This document shows, piece after piece, positions 24,138 to 36,099 of a stretch of 64,000 nucleotides of DNA. The stretch spans positions 1 to 64,000 of the forward strand of contig VXAA01003956.1 of the NCBI GenBank assembly GCA_013399115.1, in the 5' to 3' direction. The notes beneath the pieces are model-generated. The model did not search any database and was not told where the DNA came from. It worked only from the letters and a program-made list of their open reading frames with translations. The stretch comes from Anseranas semipalmata (Eukaryota; Chordata; Aves; Anseriformes; Anseranatidae). The first letter of the stretch is position 1; each line of letters begins with the position of its first letter. Position numbers and translations under genes: made by a program.

Positions 24138-24987
24138 GTAAGTTGCTGTGACAATGTGTGCCTATTTAAAGTGGTCGTTGCCCAACGTTTGAAAGTTGCG
24201 CCCTTATCTGCGTGGGCATACGTATTTATTTACTGGGAGATGTAAGCATCTTAGTTCAAGCCACCTTAGTATAGTGCTTTTGTGCTATGGGGTAGTTGCT
24301 TAACTTTTTGCTATCTTCACCTTTCCTAGTCTTGCCTAAGGCTACTCAGGGTTTCACTTAAAAAGGTTTGAGCTGGCGACAGTCTAGAAGTACTCTCCTG
24401 CCTTTTGAGGAGCTGGACTGTATCAGTGTAATTAACAGAGCTATGTAGAGACCTCTATGCTGACTCTAGAACCCAAGCCCGTTTGGATATATAAATTAGA
24501 TAAACTCAAGTTTAACTGCTGGTGAGCAGTATTTATTCCAAGACACACTGTATCATTTCAGTCCCTGTATGAGTATTTTAAGAACATGAGGTCTTAACAC
24601 TGAGATAACTTGGTGTTCCCTGCACTGTGCTGTTTTGGTAAAAGGCGTCGAGCGGTAGGAATTTCTTCCTTGGCAATTCCAGCTCCCAGAATACAAACAT
24701 CATTTAAGTCTGCATAAGCAATGTTGCAGTTTTGTAGTGGGTGCTGACACTGAACTAATGCTTTACAAAAAGGAAGTAAGCCCTTCATCTGTTCCTGGGG
24801 GGAAGGGGCTGATGGTCACCTACTTTTAATGCAATGTTACTAACCTGGATTGTGTGCTCTGATTTTTGTGTGTTCATTGTGCTAAAAGAGAAAATGGTTT
24901 TGGCAGGCTGGAGATTGGGCCAAAAGGAAGTCATTCTTCTGGTTTTCTTTGACTCTGCATATTGAGAGAATTTAATTTCTTTTAAAG

Positions 24988-25143
24988 GTTGTCTGAAGTT
25001 ATCAGTGAAGTGACGAGTAATTCCTTGTCTACTTGCACAAAATCTGGTCCTTCTCCCCTTTCTTCTCCAAATGGAAAGCTAACCATTGCTAGCCCTAAAC
25101 GTGGTCAAAAAAGGGAGGAAGGGTGGAAGGAAGTTGTAAGAAG
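24988..25143 (+). CDS. ANKRD17: ANKRD17 window exon 18 (pre-KH linker)
   Basis: 156 nt, acceptor tttaaag and donor gtaagc. It encodes LSEVISEVTSNSLSTCTKSG, PSPLSSPNGKLTIASPKRGQ and KREEGWKEVVR plus AG of an Arg codon: basic, Ser/Pro-rich sequence directly before the KH fold. Confidence 0.95.
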
Positions 25144-25360
25144 GTAAGCAAAACCTTCCCCTAATTTCACCCCTTATGTCCCTTTTCAGATGATTTTAAC
25201 TAGTGTATATCTCCCTGGGGTTAGTGAATGCACTTCTTCCTAGAAGATGTGATATGTAGCAACAAGTTGTTGCTACGTAGGTATAATCCTCGTAACGTTC
25301 TTTTGGCTAATCTGCCCATTTCTTCATGCCACTGAATAATATTGTTTCTTTTTTGTATAG

Positions 25361-25510
25361 ATCCAAGAAGGTTTCTGTTCCATCGACTGTCATTTCCAGA
25401 GTCATTGGCAGAGGAGGATGTAACATCAATGCTATACGTGAGTGCACAGGAGCACACATAGACATCGACAAACAGAAGGACAAAACTGGAGATAGAATCA
25501 TAACAATAAG
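25361..25510 (+). CDS. ANKRD17: ANKRD17 window exon 19 (KH domain core)
   Basis: 150 nt, acceptor ttgtatag and donor gtaagt. It encodes SKKVSVPSTVISRVIGRGGC, NINAIRECTGAHIDIDKQKD and KTGDRIITIR. This is a type I KH core; the GXXG nucleic-acid-binding loop is GRGG, within VIGRGGCNI, followed by the second helix and the variable loop. The residue before TGAH is Cys, whereas I recall Phe there in human ANKRD17; this would need alignment to confirm. Confidence 0.97.
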
Positions 25511-26006
25511 GTAAGTAGGCCACTCAATCTGTTCGTTCCTGTGAGGATTTTTTCATTGCGGAGTATTCTTCTGTATAGAAAAATGGAAAGGTTTGACCTG
25601 ATTGTCCCGTGAAAGATGCAGATGCTTCTTTAGGCTAGGGGAGAGAAATGGGGTGGGGGAAACAGAAATGAAGTGCAAGTCTTGTATCTTCCCATTTGTA
25701 CAAAAGAAGACTTTGAAGACAAGGTGGAGAAAGCATAAATGTACTTGTTTGGACATGTCTAAATATGTAGGCATATTTAGAGAAGTAAACTTTCTAACAA
25801 GATGTGGTTTTTTTTTTTTTTNAGTACTCAAGTTGAGCTTCTTAAATAACAATTGGCAGCAAGAAAGTGCCAGCCTCGTTCCTGAGGGGTTTTGCTGCTT
25901 GTTAGCATGATGGAAGGCAGGCTGAATCCTGCGTTTGAAGTACTTTACTCTGATGCGTGTAAATGTTTCAGATGCACTTTCCTTTTCCCCTCCTCTTGTT
26001 CTATAG

Positions 26007-27655
26007 GGGTGGCACGGAATCGACGAGACAGGCCACGCAGTTGATTAATGCTCTGATTAAGGATCCAGATAAGGAAATTGATGAACTTATTCCAAAGAAC
26101 CGCTTGAAAAGTTCTGCTGCAAGCTCCAAAATAGGGTCATCAACACCTGCCACTACTACAGCTGCTAACAGTTCTCTTGTGGGGATCAAAGTGACCACCG
26201 TAGCTGCTTCATCAACATCTCAGACTGCCTCTGCGCTCACCGTGCCTGCAATTTCTTCAGCATCCAATCACAAAACCATTAAGAATCCAGTGAATAATGT
26301 GCGGCCTGGTTTCCAAGTCTCTCTTCCATTAGCATATCCTCCTCCGCAGTTTGCACATGCTTTACTCGCTGCTCAGACTTTCCAGCAAATCCGTCCGCCT
26401 CGGTTGCCCATGACCCACTTCGGAGGTACTTTCCCACCAGCTCAGTCCACGTGGGGTCCGTTTCCTGTTAGGCCGTTGAGCCCCGCAAGAGCTACCAACT
26501 CACCTAAACCTCACATGGTGCCTCGCCATAACAGTCAGAACAGCAGCGGTTCTCAGGTGAATTCAGCAAGTTCTTTGACAACTAGTCCAACAGCTACAAC
26601 AAGTTCAGTGGCTTCTACTGTGCCTGGTTCTTCTACAAATGGCAGTCCAAGTTCACCTTCAGTCAGAAGGCAGCTTTTTGTCACAGTTGTGAAGACATCA
26701 AATGCCACAACAACCACGGTGACGACCACAGCGAGTAACACCAGCACAGCGGCTACAAATGCCACATATCCAATTCCTACTGCCAAAGAACACTACCCTG
26801 CATCTTCCCCATCATCTCCTTCTCCTCCTGCACAGCCAGCAGGCGTTTCTAGAAACAGTCCTTCAGACTGTGCAGCAACCTCTCCGAATAAAGGTGCACC
26901 TTCATCTGATCAGGAAGTGGGTAGTCCGCCAGCAGTAGAAACAAGCAGCTCAACCAGCAGTAGGCAGCCCAGTACAGGTTCTGGGAGTTCTTCTGTGCAC
27001 CCTGTTCATCAACAACCTCCGGGAGCTCCTCTGCAAGAGGCAAGACCCCCTCTTCAGCAACCTCAGGTTCCTGCACCAGATCCTCGAATGGTTGTGCCTC
27101 CAAATTTAGCAGCGACAAGCTCATCTGCTCCTGTGGCAGGTCCAACAAATGCCCCGATGACCTATCCCATGTCTCAGACGTCAGTGGGGTCTTCTCAGCC
27201 TGCAGCTAAGATGGAAACCCCTGCCATCAGACCGCCTGTCCATGGAACTGGTAGTGTCCATAAGAATCCAGCTCCTGTGCAAAATTCTTCTGTCGCAGTC
27301 CTCAATGTTAATCACATTAAAAGGCCCCACAGCGTTCCTTCTTCAGTGCAGCTTCCTTCTACCTTAAGTACACAAAGTGCTTCTCAGAATTCAGCCCATC
27401 CAGCAAACAAGCCCATGGGTAACAATTTCAGTGCTACTTTACCATTTGGGCCCTTTAGTACATTGTTTGAGAACAGTCCTACATCTGCTCATGCCTTCTG
27501 GGGTGGTTCTGTCGTTTCATCTCAGACAACACCAGAGTCTATGCTATCAGGAAAGTCTTCATTTTTGCCAAATTCAGATCCTTTACATCAGTCTGATACT
27601 TCCAAAGCCCCAGGTTTTAGGCCACCATTACAGAGGCCAGCTCCAAGTCCCTCAG
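26007..27655 (+). CDS. ANKRD17: ANKRD17 window exon 20 (end of KH domain and low-complexity tail)
   Basis: 1,649 nt, the largest exon, acceptor ttctatag and donor gtaagc. It begins GGTESTRQATQLINALIKDP, the last KH helix, then DKEIDELIPKNRLKS. About 500 residues of Ser/Thr/Pro/Ala/Gln-rich, probably disordered sequence follow, with conserved islands such as VSLPLAYPPPQFAHALLAAQ, RPLSPARATNSPKPHMVPRH, LNVNHIKRPHSVPSSVQLPS and FGPFSTLFENSPTSAHAFWG. Reading on past the donor adds about 24 codons before TGA, so intron retention would give a truncated C-terminus. Confidence 0.97.
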
Positions 27656-29516
27656 GTAAGCCTGTGGTTTGTGTTCATACCTTCATAATATATTCTTCTA
27701 ATAACTGCTGCATGTTTCCATTTTGAAGACTTAATGCTTTCTGCCCCAGCTTTTGTGGTCATCAGTAGTAAATCACTGTGTGCCCCGCAAGGAAAGCGTG
27801 CTCTAATATAGTTTATCATTCTTGTTTCTGTAGGCAGAGTTGAGTTCATCTTCCCTTGAAGTGCCACCTGTCAAATCCCATAACTATTTAGCAGTTGATG
27901 AGCTTGATAAAAGTCGAGCTGTGTTCTTTTGCCATTCTGCTCTACTCTTCTGCAATAGCTCAGACAATAAAACACTTCACTGTTGTTTCCACCTTCTTTC
28001 TGTACTACTGGCTAATAACTATTCCAGTTTGTGATAACTTGCTGCTTGTTCTTAGACTAAGAAAAATTTATGCTCTCTTCAAAGTGTTAGGATGATACAA
28101 AAAAAATCCATGTTTTAATGTGAGCTTAGCAAGAGGTGTATTCTCTTAAATACTAAATTCAATTAAAAAAATAATAATTTCATGGACTTGCTGAATTTTG
28201 TAGCCTTCTGCACAAATAGAAGCCAAGGGGTTGTCACAGAATTTGTTCTGAAGCTCACGGCAAGTACACACACAGTTCATACCATCTGTGCTTGTTTTAG
28301 TAGGATCTCTGAGCTGGTAATGTAGCTTCATTTATGAACTGAGAAATTTAACAGCTAGTTTTCCATGCTTTGTAAATATCGTGATGTTGAGTCGTAGCTC
28401 TTAAGGAACTACCCATGAATTTTTGTCAACTTAACATATTTTTAGTTTGTTTGGACTTCTGCACATGCATATACTGCTTATCAGTTGAGTATGCTCATCA
28501 GGTTTCTGAGTAAAATCAGTGCTCTAAATGTGGTAATACCATGATTTCAACAATTTTGGAAGCCTGCAGGTGCTATAGGTGAAGTTCGAAATGTCTGTGG
28601 GGTCAGGAAGTGTCACGTCAGTTCATAGGAAAGTAGCCCCTGAGAGCCTGAAGAACTTGATGGAAAAGAAGGTTGGATCTTCATAAAAGATGGTGCAGAG
28701 GAGGCAGATGCTGTGCTATTTTATTATTCTGCCTGTTACTGGTGAATTAATTTTTTCTAACTATGACTACAAATATTAAATTTTTAAAAATAGCTTTGAG
28801 TACGAAAAAGATCCACCTGCCACAGCAGTTGGGCATGAAGCTTTTTTATGTTTATTGGATCATAAAATGTTAGATTCTGTTTCGCTATTTCTTCATTGAG
28901 GAGAATATTAAGGGAGTAGTAATGCTTGTAGTGTAGACACCTCAGCTAAGGTGAGTTGCTCTTGCAGAATTGGTGCCGCTTGGTTATTAATAAGATACCA
29001 TTTTTTTTTTTAAGCAAGTGAAAATGTATCCCCAGGTTCGAAAAAAAGCTTCAGTGTTGGCCAAGGTGTATATACACAAATTACTGTTCTCCAGTAAAAT
29101 AAAATGTGTATGGAAAAAGTCTTCAAACTTTTAGTATTATCTCAACTTTCCCTTATACAAAATCATGCTTCCTCAAACCTACGAAATTTAAATGACAAGA
29201 TAAAATGGTCAGTTATCTTTCTGATGTCCACTTATATCAGAACATGCATTCTGTTCATTAATTGATTTGCATTCAAGATATCTGCATGATAACATATGGG
29301 TCATTTGTGATTTATGTACAGCACAACTGCTGCATACTGTTAAGACTTGCAGAGCACAAAGCTTAAGACTCCCAATTAACTTGGAAGATAATAACAAAAA
29401 ATCCTAATTGGTTGGATTTAAGTTTTCCTTCTTTCCTTGTTTTTTCCCCTACGTGGGAGACCTTTTCATAGAGATCTGGCAATAATGGGAGTCACTTCTG
29501 CCAATTTCTCTCATAG
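27656..29516 (+). other. ANKRD17 intron of 1.9 kb
   Basis: AT-rich intron with no recognisable coding exon, RNA gene or transposon. Confidence 0.75.
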
Positions 29517-29714
29517 GTATTGTCAGTATGGATTCACCCTATGCTCCTGTAACACCTTCTTCTACACACCTGGGTAACTTTGCCTCAAACATTTCGGGAG
29601 GTCAAATATATGCACCTGGGACACCTCTTGGCGGAGCACCTGCAGCTGCTAATTTTAACAGACAACATTTTTCCCCACTTAGTTTATTGCCTCCATGTTC
29701 ATCAGCATCAAATG
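29517..29714 (+). CDS. ANKRD17: ANKRD17 window exon 21 (C-terminal region)
   Basis: 198 nt, acceptor ctctcatag and donor gtgagt. It encodes IVSMDSPYAPVTPSSTHLGN, FASNISGGQIYAPGTPLGGA and PAAANFNRQHFSPLSLLPPC, ending SSASN. Conserved C-terminal region. Confidence 0.95.
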
Positions 29715-30710
29715 GTGAGTTCTAGTCACAGGAAACTGGTTGAGAAGCTATTGTATTAAAAGAAAAAAGCAGCCTGGTACTGCCTATTTTAGGTAGGCTT
29801 TTCTGGCTCTGGTTACTTTTAACTTCAGGGTTTTTGATATTCTCTAAATCTGTGCAGCCACAGATTGAGATCAGGAAAAAAAAAAAAGGCAACTGGAAAT
29901 CAAAACTTCCATCAGAAAATCTTAACAGCTATGATTCTGTCATGCTTTTGGAGTTGCTTATTCTTATTGCAGTTAGTATTGGACTGCTACTGTATGACAC
30001 TCTTTTAGTCAGCTTGCAAAGAAAAGTCAAGGATTTTTGTTCGTTGAAGTAATTATTCTAAGTGTGAGTAGTATAAATCATATAATGATATTTTACTAAA
30101 GCCAGTTCTACAGGTAATGAGTTGATATTTTTGATATTGTTAACACAGAACTGGGTAATGTATTTCAGAGGAAGATGCTTAGGGCAAGTTCTGTTACCTT
30201 CTTCCACTACTGGCTCCTGCAGTTCTGGTTGTGCAGCAGAGTTTTCTGGAAAGAAAAAGACCTGACTGTTAAATGCCTGCTTATTCAGGGAACAAGTTAA
30301 TCTGTTTTACTGGCGATTATAAAAACAAAACAAAAAAAACACAGAACAACTCACAATTTGAAAACAAACAAACAAACAAAAAAAAGGGATTTATTTCAGC
30401 TGTGTTCAAATCCTCTATTGCTGATATACAGTAATGCTTAGTTAAGAGTTTGAACTGTCTGTTGCAGTGCATGTCTATTAGCTGACAGGGCATGATACTC
30501 ATTTTATATAAGAAACTAAATAGCTGTTGAATATCTGTGGTCTGAAAGTACAAGTGTTAAAATTGTGTTGAAGTGTCTGCTGTATGAATAGGGCACTAAC
30601 AAACTAGCCATTTTCATTTTTGGTGCGTTGCTTGACGTTAAAGGGTAGGCGTATCGTGATGTGAGGGAGTCTGGCTGCTGTTATTAAATATACTTGTTGC
30701 TTTTCTGTAG
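29715..30710 (+). other. ANKRD17 intron of 1.0 kb
   Basis: Contains A-rich (CAAA)n-like sequence at about 30321-30386. No gene recognised. Confidence 0.75.
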
Positions 30711-30959
30711 AATCTCCTGCTCAGTCGGTGTCTTCTGGAGTAAGAGCACCATCTCCCACCCCCTCAGCAGTGTCCTTGGGATCAGAAAAACCCAGTAATG
30801 TTTCTCAGGACAGAAAAGTTCCTGTTCCAATTGGGACTGAACGGTCTGCACGTATTAGACAAACTGGAACTTCTACTCCATCTGTTATCGGGAGCAACTT
30901 AGCTGCTCCAGTGGGACATAGTGGTATCTGGTCCTTCGAAGGTATAGGTGGCAATCAAG
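30711..30959 (+). CDS. ANKRD17: ANKRD17 window exon 22 (C-terminal region)
   Basis: 249 nt, acceptor ttctgtag and donor gtacgt. It encodes SPAQSVSSGVRAPSPTPSAV, then SEKPSNVSQDRKVPVPIGTE, RSARIRQTGTSTPSVIGSNL and HSGIWSFEGIGGNQ. The IWSFEGIGGNQ block is well conserved in the family. Confidence 0.95.
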
Positions 30960-32634
30960 GTACGTAATGTTAACAGACATGCGTGTGCTTGCAGCTTACT
31001 GCACTGCTGTGTTTTCCTAACTTTCCTTTGGACATTAAAGATGATGCAAAAGTGAGTGTCCTAAAGATGTGCTTTTTCTAAGGGAGTTGGAGCAAGGTCT
31101 TTGCCATACTATCTGCTCATCATGTTTTATCAAGGTCACAGAAAACCTTGTTTTGAAACACCCTGGCTGTAAAGGCTTTTTACTCAAAGCGAGGAATAAT
31201 AAAGGGAAGTAAAACCATCCTGTACAGGGATGAGCTGATTGTGGATCAGTTGACTTAGGAAGAGGGGAAATGTGTTTTCATTATTTTGTCCAGTCACACC
31301 ATTTGCCTTTTACTAATATAAGGCTCTAGGCTCTATTCTAGTTTCATGGAACTCAGTATTTCACAATTAACAATTTACATTACTGGTAGGTCATTTTTTC
31401 TCAGGAAATACTTCAGAACTCTTGAATGCGATTTGAGACTGATTTTTTTGAAGTTGTTTTTTTTTTTTTCCCCCCTCATTTGGGATGAGGGGGAGAGAAT
31501 CACAAGATCATTTTGGATGGAACCTGTAGAGGTCATCTCAGCCACCCGCACAAAGCTGGATTTGCTGTGAGGTCAGACTGGGTTGCTCAGGCCTTTGTCC
31601 AATCTGATCTTGAAAACCTCCAAGGATGAAAACTGCTCAGCCTCTCTGAACAACCTGTTACGCTGCTTCACTGAGCAGCCCAAACATCTCTTAGGGTTAT
31701 AATAGGCTGACAGTACACATTTTTCTCATGTTTTTTCCCCAAATGCAAAATAGATAGGGTGTATCCAGAACTTTTTTTTAACTTCTCTGTTTTCTTCATC
31801 TCTCTAGTGATAGGCTAGTCATCATGAAGACTTTAGAAATTGAACGTTTTTCTTTGCATTCTCTAGGTGTAAAAGTTTCCCTTTATATCTCGTTGCTTTG
31901 TTTTTGTATGGCTGCTTTGTTTCTACTTGGAACAGTTCAGCATTTGATTTTAGTTTAGCATGGAATTGAATCTTCTCTTGCTGAGAATTAGGATGGCTTC
32001 AGAAATGCTTCTACATTCACCTTCAATCAAACTTCCTTATATTTTATTTTGAAAGAATTGGTTTGCTGGTTATTTGAGATTTGTAGTAACAATACTAAGT
32101 TGCCTGTAATGAATTCATGTAATTAGAACATAAGCAGACATGTCCAGCTGGTCACTTTCTGCTTTTGCTTGTTGAAAGTACTTGCCTGTCTGAGTTCATG
32201 GGGGGGAAAAAAAATCATGAAAGAATGATAATGGAGTGGTGCAGATAGTCTTCATGGCATACATACCCCTTTCTCAGCCTGAAAGGTGCAAGGAATTTAG
32301 TTTTTTGGAGGAGGAAGAGTTACTACAAATGCCAGCTCTCCCTTTCAGTTGAAGGAGAATTGCGGAGGTGACGCCTTTGCTGTGTGTAACTGTTCAAAAC
32401 CCCTTGCAACGACTTTGGGTTCCTGCTGTGGAGTAATTCTCCGCAGAGTGCAGGTACCATTTCTGATGCTGTTCATCCAACGTGTAACCACATTCCAATG
32501 CAGGTGGATGCATAGGAACTGTAAACTGAGAAAATACCACATATAGAAATGTTACGGTGTGCAAACATTTACACTGGAAAACACGATTGGTAGGTGTCAA
32601 GTATAATGTTGTTGCTGTGTCTGTGTGTTGTTAG
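30960..32634 (+). other. ANKRD17 intron of 1.7 kb with an old CR1 fragment
   Basis: Contains a poly-T/C tract at about 31457-31476, directly before a diverged CR1 fragment. Short open frames on both strands around 32345-32600 match nothing I recognise. Confidence 0.75.
31497..31700 (-). mobile_element. Diverged CR1 LINE fragment
   Basis: Complementary-strand CR1 signature: AGAATCACAAGATCATTTTG, GTAGAGGTCATCTCAGCC, ATCTGATCTTGAAAACCTCC and TTCACTGAGCAGCCC correspond in order to the conserved 3' segments of avian CR1, with many substitutions. It is older than the copy at about 23 kb and lies in the same antisense direction. Boundaries are approximate. Confidence 0.75.
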
Positions 32635-32810
32635 ATAAAGTGGACTGGTGTCACAGCGGAATGGGGAGCCACATGATCCACAGGCCCATGTCTGATCCGG
32701 GTGTGTTTTCGCACCAAGCCATGGAGAGAGACAGCACGGGAATCGTAACGCCTTCCGGTACATTCCATCAGCCCGTTCCTGCAGGATACATGGACTTCCC
32801 AAAAGTCGGG
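32635..32810 (+). CDS. ANKRD17: ANKRD17 window exon 23 (C-terminal region)
   Basis: 176 nt, acceptor ttgttag and donor gtaatg. It encodes DKVDWCHSGMGSHMIHRPMS, DPGVFSHQAMERDSTGIVTP and SGTFHQPVPAGYMDFPKVG. The donor after GTCGGG keeps phase 0 with the next GGT. Confidence 0.95.
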
Positions 32811-33142
32811 GTAATGACCCTCCTGTACTTTATATGCGCGGTATTTCTACGTCTGTGTGTCTGGCAGATGAACGTGACATATTGTTCACTGTACAGTTGA
32901 GCATGCGTGAGCTAAAACGCTAACTGGCTTTACAGTATTGCAGAAGCCTGAGTCTGACAAAAATATCTCATCTCCATGATGAAAAAAATACATGCAGAGG
33001 AAGGTTTTTCTTTAATTCAGGCTTTTTATTACTGCTTTAAGACAATTTATTTAACACGAGTCCCCTTTTGTTATTATTTATGTTTAATGGGAGTAGTGGT
33101 TATGAATACATGCTGACTCTTGCTTTTTCCCTTCCCCTTAAG

Positions 33143-33307
33143 GGTATGCCTTTCTCTGTGTATGGGAATGCAATGATTCCTCCAGTAGCCCCCATCGCAG
33201 ATGGTACTGGAGGCCCGATATTTAATGGGCCTCATGCTGCTGACCCATCTTGGAACTCGCTGATAAAGATGGTTTCAAATTCCACAGAAAATAATGGGCC
33301 TCAGACG
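33143..33307 (+). CDS. ANKRD17: ANKRD17 window exon 24 (C-terminal region)
   Basis: 165 nt, acceptor cccttaag and donor gtaatt, phase 0 both ends. It encodes GMPFSVYGNAMIPPVAPIAD, GTGGPIFNGPHAADPSWNSL and IKMVSNSTENNGPQT. The DPSWNSLIKMVS block is diagnostic of ANKRD17 compared with ANKHD1. Confidence 0.96.
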
Positions 33308-35673
33308 GTAATTTTCTGATTATTGTATTTGCAATTTTGTTTTAGCTTAAGAAACTGTGTGGTGAGGATGAGATCCTGGCTGGTAGAAAGTATGAAAATA
33401 GTGTAGTGTTTCTCGTCTTTGCTTGTTTCTTTAATTTTTTTTACTCTTTTTTTCTTTCTATCCCCACCACCACCACACACACGCTCATTACAGCACTGAG
33501 TGCTGTATGTGCATACAGACAATTTGTAAACATAAGTTGTCTCTCCAAAAATAAGCATAAGTTTGCAACCAAGATAAAAATGAACATCAATAAGTTGATG
33601 CAGTTTAAAGAAGTGTACTGTAGTTAATTCTGTGAACGTATTTGTGTTTGAGAATTAGGATGTTTGATTCCATCTGAACATGGAAAAACTGCCTATTCAA
33701 TCAGAGCAGACACCTGGTTAATTACTGTAGATGAGCTTCTTTGATTGTGTTGTAGGCAAGTCCTTATACAAAAGATACTCCTAAACTGCATATTTTATTC
33801 AGAATGATCGTGCTTTCTGTCTGTGCAGTTCTACACTTGGAAAAACACAATTTGCTTTAGTGAGAAAAGCCCTTTATTTACTGTTATATAAGCTTTCCCA
33901 TCTCAAAAAGGGAAAACAGCATTAGGTCTTGTCATGGTTTAACACAGCAGACAGCCAAGCACCCCACAGCTGTTTGCTCACTCCCCCTCAGTGGGATGAG
34001 AGAGAGGATTGGGGACAAAAAGAAAAACTCTTGGGTTGAGATAAAGCCAGTTTAATAGCAAAGAAAAAGGAGGAGGGGGAAAAAAAAAAACTGAAAGAAG
34101 TGATGCACAGCACAACTGCTCACCACCAGCCAACTGTTGCCCAGCTAGTCCCCGAGCAATGGTAGCCCTCCTGGCTAACTCCCGCCAGTTTTATTGCTCA
34201 GCTTGACATGTGGTATGGGATACCCTTTTGGGCAGTTTAGGTCAGTTGCCCTCATTGTGTCCTGTCCTAGCTTCTGGTGCATCCCAGCCTCCTCACTGGC
34301 AGGGCAGCATGAGAAGCCAGGAAGTCCTTGATTTAGCATAAGCACTGCTCAGCAACATCAGTGTGTTACAAACATTATTTTCAACCTAAATCCAAAACAT
34401 GGCACCATACCAGCTACTAGAAAGAAAACTAACTCTGTCCCAGCTGAGACCAGGACAGGTCTAGAAGATTGTTGCTAGGTTTTAGAAGGTATGATGTCTT
34501 CACTGGGCTAGGACTTGGCGCAGAAAGGGAGGAAGAAACTCATCTGGCCATTGATCTGATCTTGCTTGGGTTATAGGTTTGTTGATTAAATGTAATTTAG
34601 GTACTGGGATGGTGTTGACCCAAACCTCTCATCTGTACTCAGCCAGCCACTTAAAATGGATCATTAGTAGTTATAATGTTAAATCCCATGTTTATTCTTA
34701 ATGGTACACTGAGCTCTGTTACACTGTTAGTAAATGAAAATATTTCTGGACTTAATTTGCTTGGGAACTACTGAAATTGCAAAAAGCTGCTTTCAGCTCT
34801 GGCAGACCACAGGGGTGCAGATGTCTGTTGTTGCAGGTGGTCTGTTGTTAGGGCAGAGTTCACGTACTGGTCTGAAGTGTCTCGTGCCCATTATCTGGCA
34901 ACTTCTCATTTAGTTGAAAAAACAAACAAATAAGCAACAACAAAACCCCTTTGTTCCCCAAAGGTGGCTGTGCTTTTTGACACTTGAGTTTTCCCAGAGC
35001 TGAGTTTGTTGGTATGCACTGGGAGAAAATTCAAGGTGTCACAGTCAAGTTCTTAATCCTCTGAACTTTCTGAGGTAAAGAGGAAAGATAGCCTGTTGTT
35101 CTGAAAGCTAGAGGTCTTCAGTTGTTGTCCTTGCAAATAATCTTGCACATGCAGAGAGTTCTGTTAATTCTCCTTGACAGCGTACCTGGCATGCTTTGAG
35201 GGCATACTTACTTCCCTTGGTCTACAGGGATGTATTTTTCCTGTTGAACACTGTAAAATATATATTACATCAGTGTTGCTGTGATGGAGGAACCAGTGGA
35301 CATGAATAGCATTGATTTCTCTGTTAGCTCTTGCTATAAAGGAAAGCATTTGGTCTGGGCGAAGGTATTTTTTTGCACCATGTAGAAAGGAAGAGGAAGA
35401 TGGAACCTTGTGGCCAAGGTGAAAAGGGGCAGGCAGACAGATGAAAAACCTACTTCCCTCTTCAAAAGCCTTTTCTGACCTGAACTGCAGGAGGATGACA
35501 AGTGATGAGAGTAAATCAGCGTAGCTTATTGATGGTTGTTTGCTATATTGTCCAATGTTGGAATTCACATAAGTGCAGTGGAAGTTGTAAGCACTGCAAT
35601 GTTGTTTTGGTTTCTGAGGTACTTTGAGCTGAAATGTTTCCTACATGGTATTAAATTAAGCTCTCTTTTTCAG
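33308..35673 (+). other. Last ANKRD17 intron (2.4 kb)
   Basis: Carries the solo LTR described separately and a short CCACCA/CA-rich tract at about 33464-33482. A minus-strand open frame at 35164-35568 has no recognisable homology and looks like chance. Confidence 0.8.
33930..34457 (-). mobile_element. Solo LTR of an avian ERVL-type retrovirus, with 5-bp target duplication
   Basis: A 528-bp element bounded by TGTCATGG and CAGGACA, flanked by a perfect direct repeat GGTCT at 33925-33929 and 34458-34462. A 5-bp duplication fits ERVL-type integration. Read on the minus strand it starts TGTCCTGGTCTCAGCTGGGA and resembles the abundant avian ERVL LTRs, with an AT-rich TATA-like site (complement of TTTTATTGCTCAG near 34190). 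It is non-coding, with no internal retroviral genes beside it, so it is a recombination remnant in the last ANKRD17 intron, antisense to the gene. Confidence 0.92.
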
Positions 35674-35733
35674 GTGTGGACTGGAACTTGGACACCTCAC
35701 ATGAACAGTGTGCATATGAACCAACTTGGCTGA
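35674..35733 (+). CDS. ANKRD17: ANKRD17 window exon 25 (C-terminus and stop)
   Basis: Coding part of the last exon, acceptor ctttttcag. It encodes VWTGTWTPHMNSVHMNQLG and then TGA. The last ten residues match the ANKRD17 C-terminus, while ANKHD1 ends differently. Confidence 0.97.
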   Translation: MWTGTWTPHMNSVHMNQLG

Positions 35734-36093
35734 GTGGGATCAACTTGCTAGCCTTGAGATTCCTTTTTTGCAGAGGAAAATACAAATGGCAGAAACAGTT
35801 TATGTGCTCCCAGATCATTCTACTGATGTGCTTGACTGAAGTGTGTAGGCTTTTTGCAGAAGAACTTACTAACTGACCTTTTTCTGTGAACATTGTGACC
35901 GCCCATTCCCCACCATCATACGTTTCAACTTAGTTAGCCTTTATTCTTTCCTTTCCTTTTTTTTTTTTTTTGACATAACTTTCTGTTGAAGCTGTTCTTT
36001 GGCTGGTTGGTTTTAGTACTGTAAACTGCTTCTGAGCAAACACAGAAATTTAGCAAAATTATGTAAACTTGATCCTGAAGTTTTAGAATGGCA

Positions 36094-36099
36094 AATAAA
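36094..36099 (+). terminator. Proximal candidate poly(A) signal of ANKRD17
   Basis: AATAAA within GGCAAATAAATGTAC, 361 nt after the stop codon, with a GT-rich stretch (TGTACAATTGTTT) just downstream. Confidence 0.45.

Larger units (their letters stand above)
24138..26006 (+). other. Introns around the KH exons
   Basis: Non-coding parts are 24138-24987, 25144-25360 and 25511-26006. The last has a T run ending in a lone N at 25822. Nothing else recognised. Confidence 0.75.

Noticed and set aside
29028..29045. tRNA-like B-box (GGTTCGAA)
   Set aside because: Followed by an A run; no cloverleaf or A-box can be formed around it.
35164..35568. 134-codon minus-strand frame in the last ANKRD17 intron
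   Set aside because: Composition looks random (many Ser, His, Cys) and there is no homology I recognise.
146..35733. Gene could be ANKHD1 instead of ANKRD17
   Set aside because: The C-terminal MNSVHMNQLG, the DPSWNSLIKMVS block and the neighbour COX18 all fit ANKRD17; ANKHD1 has a different C-terminus and neighbours.
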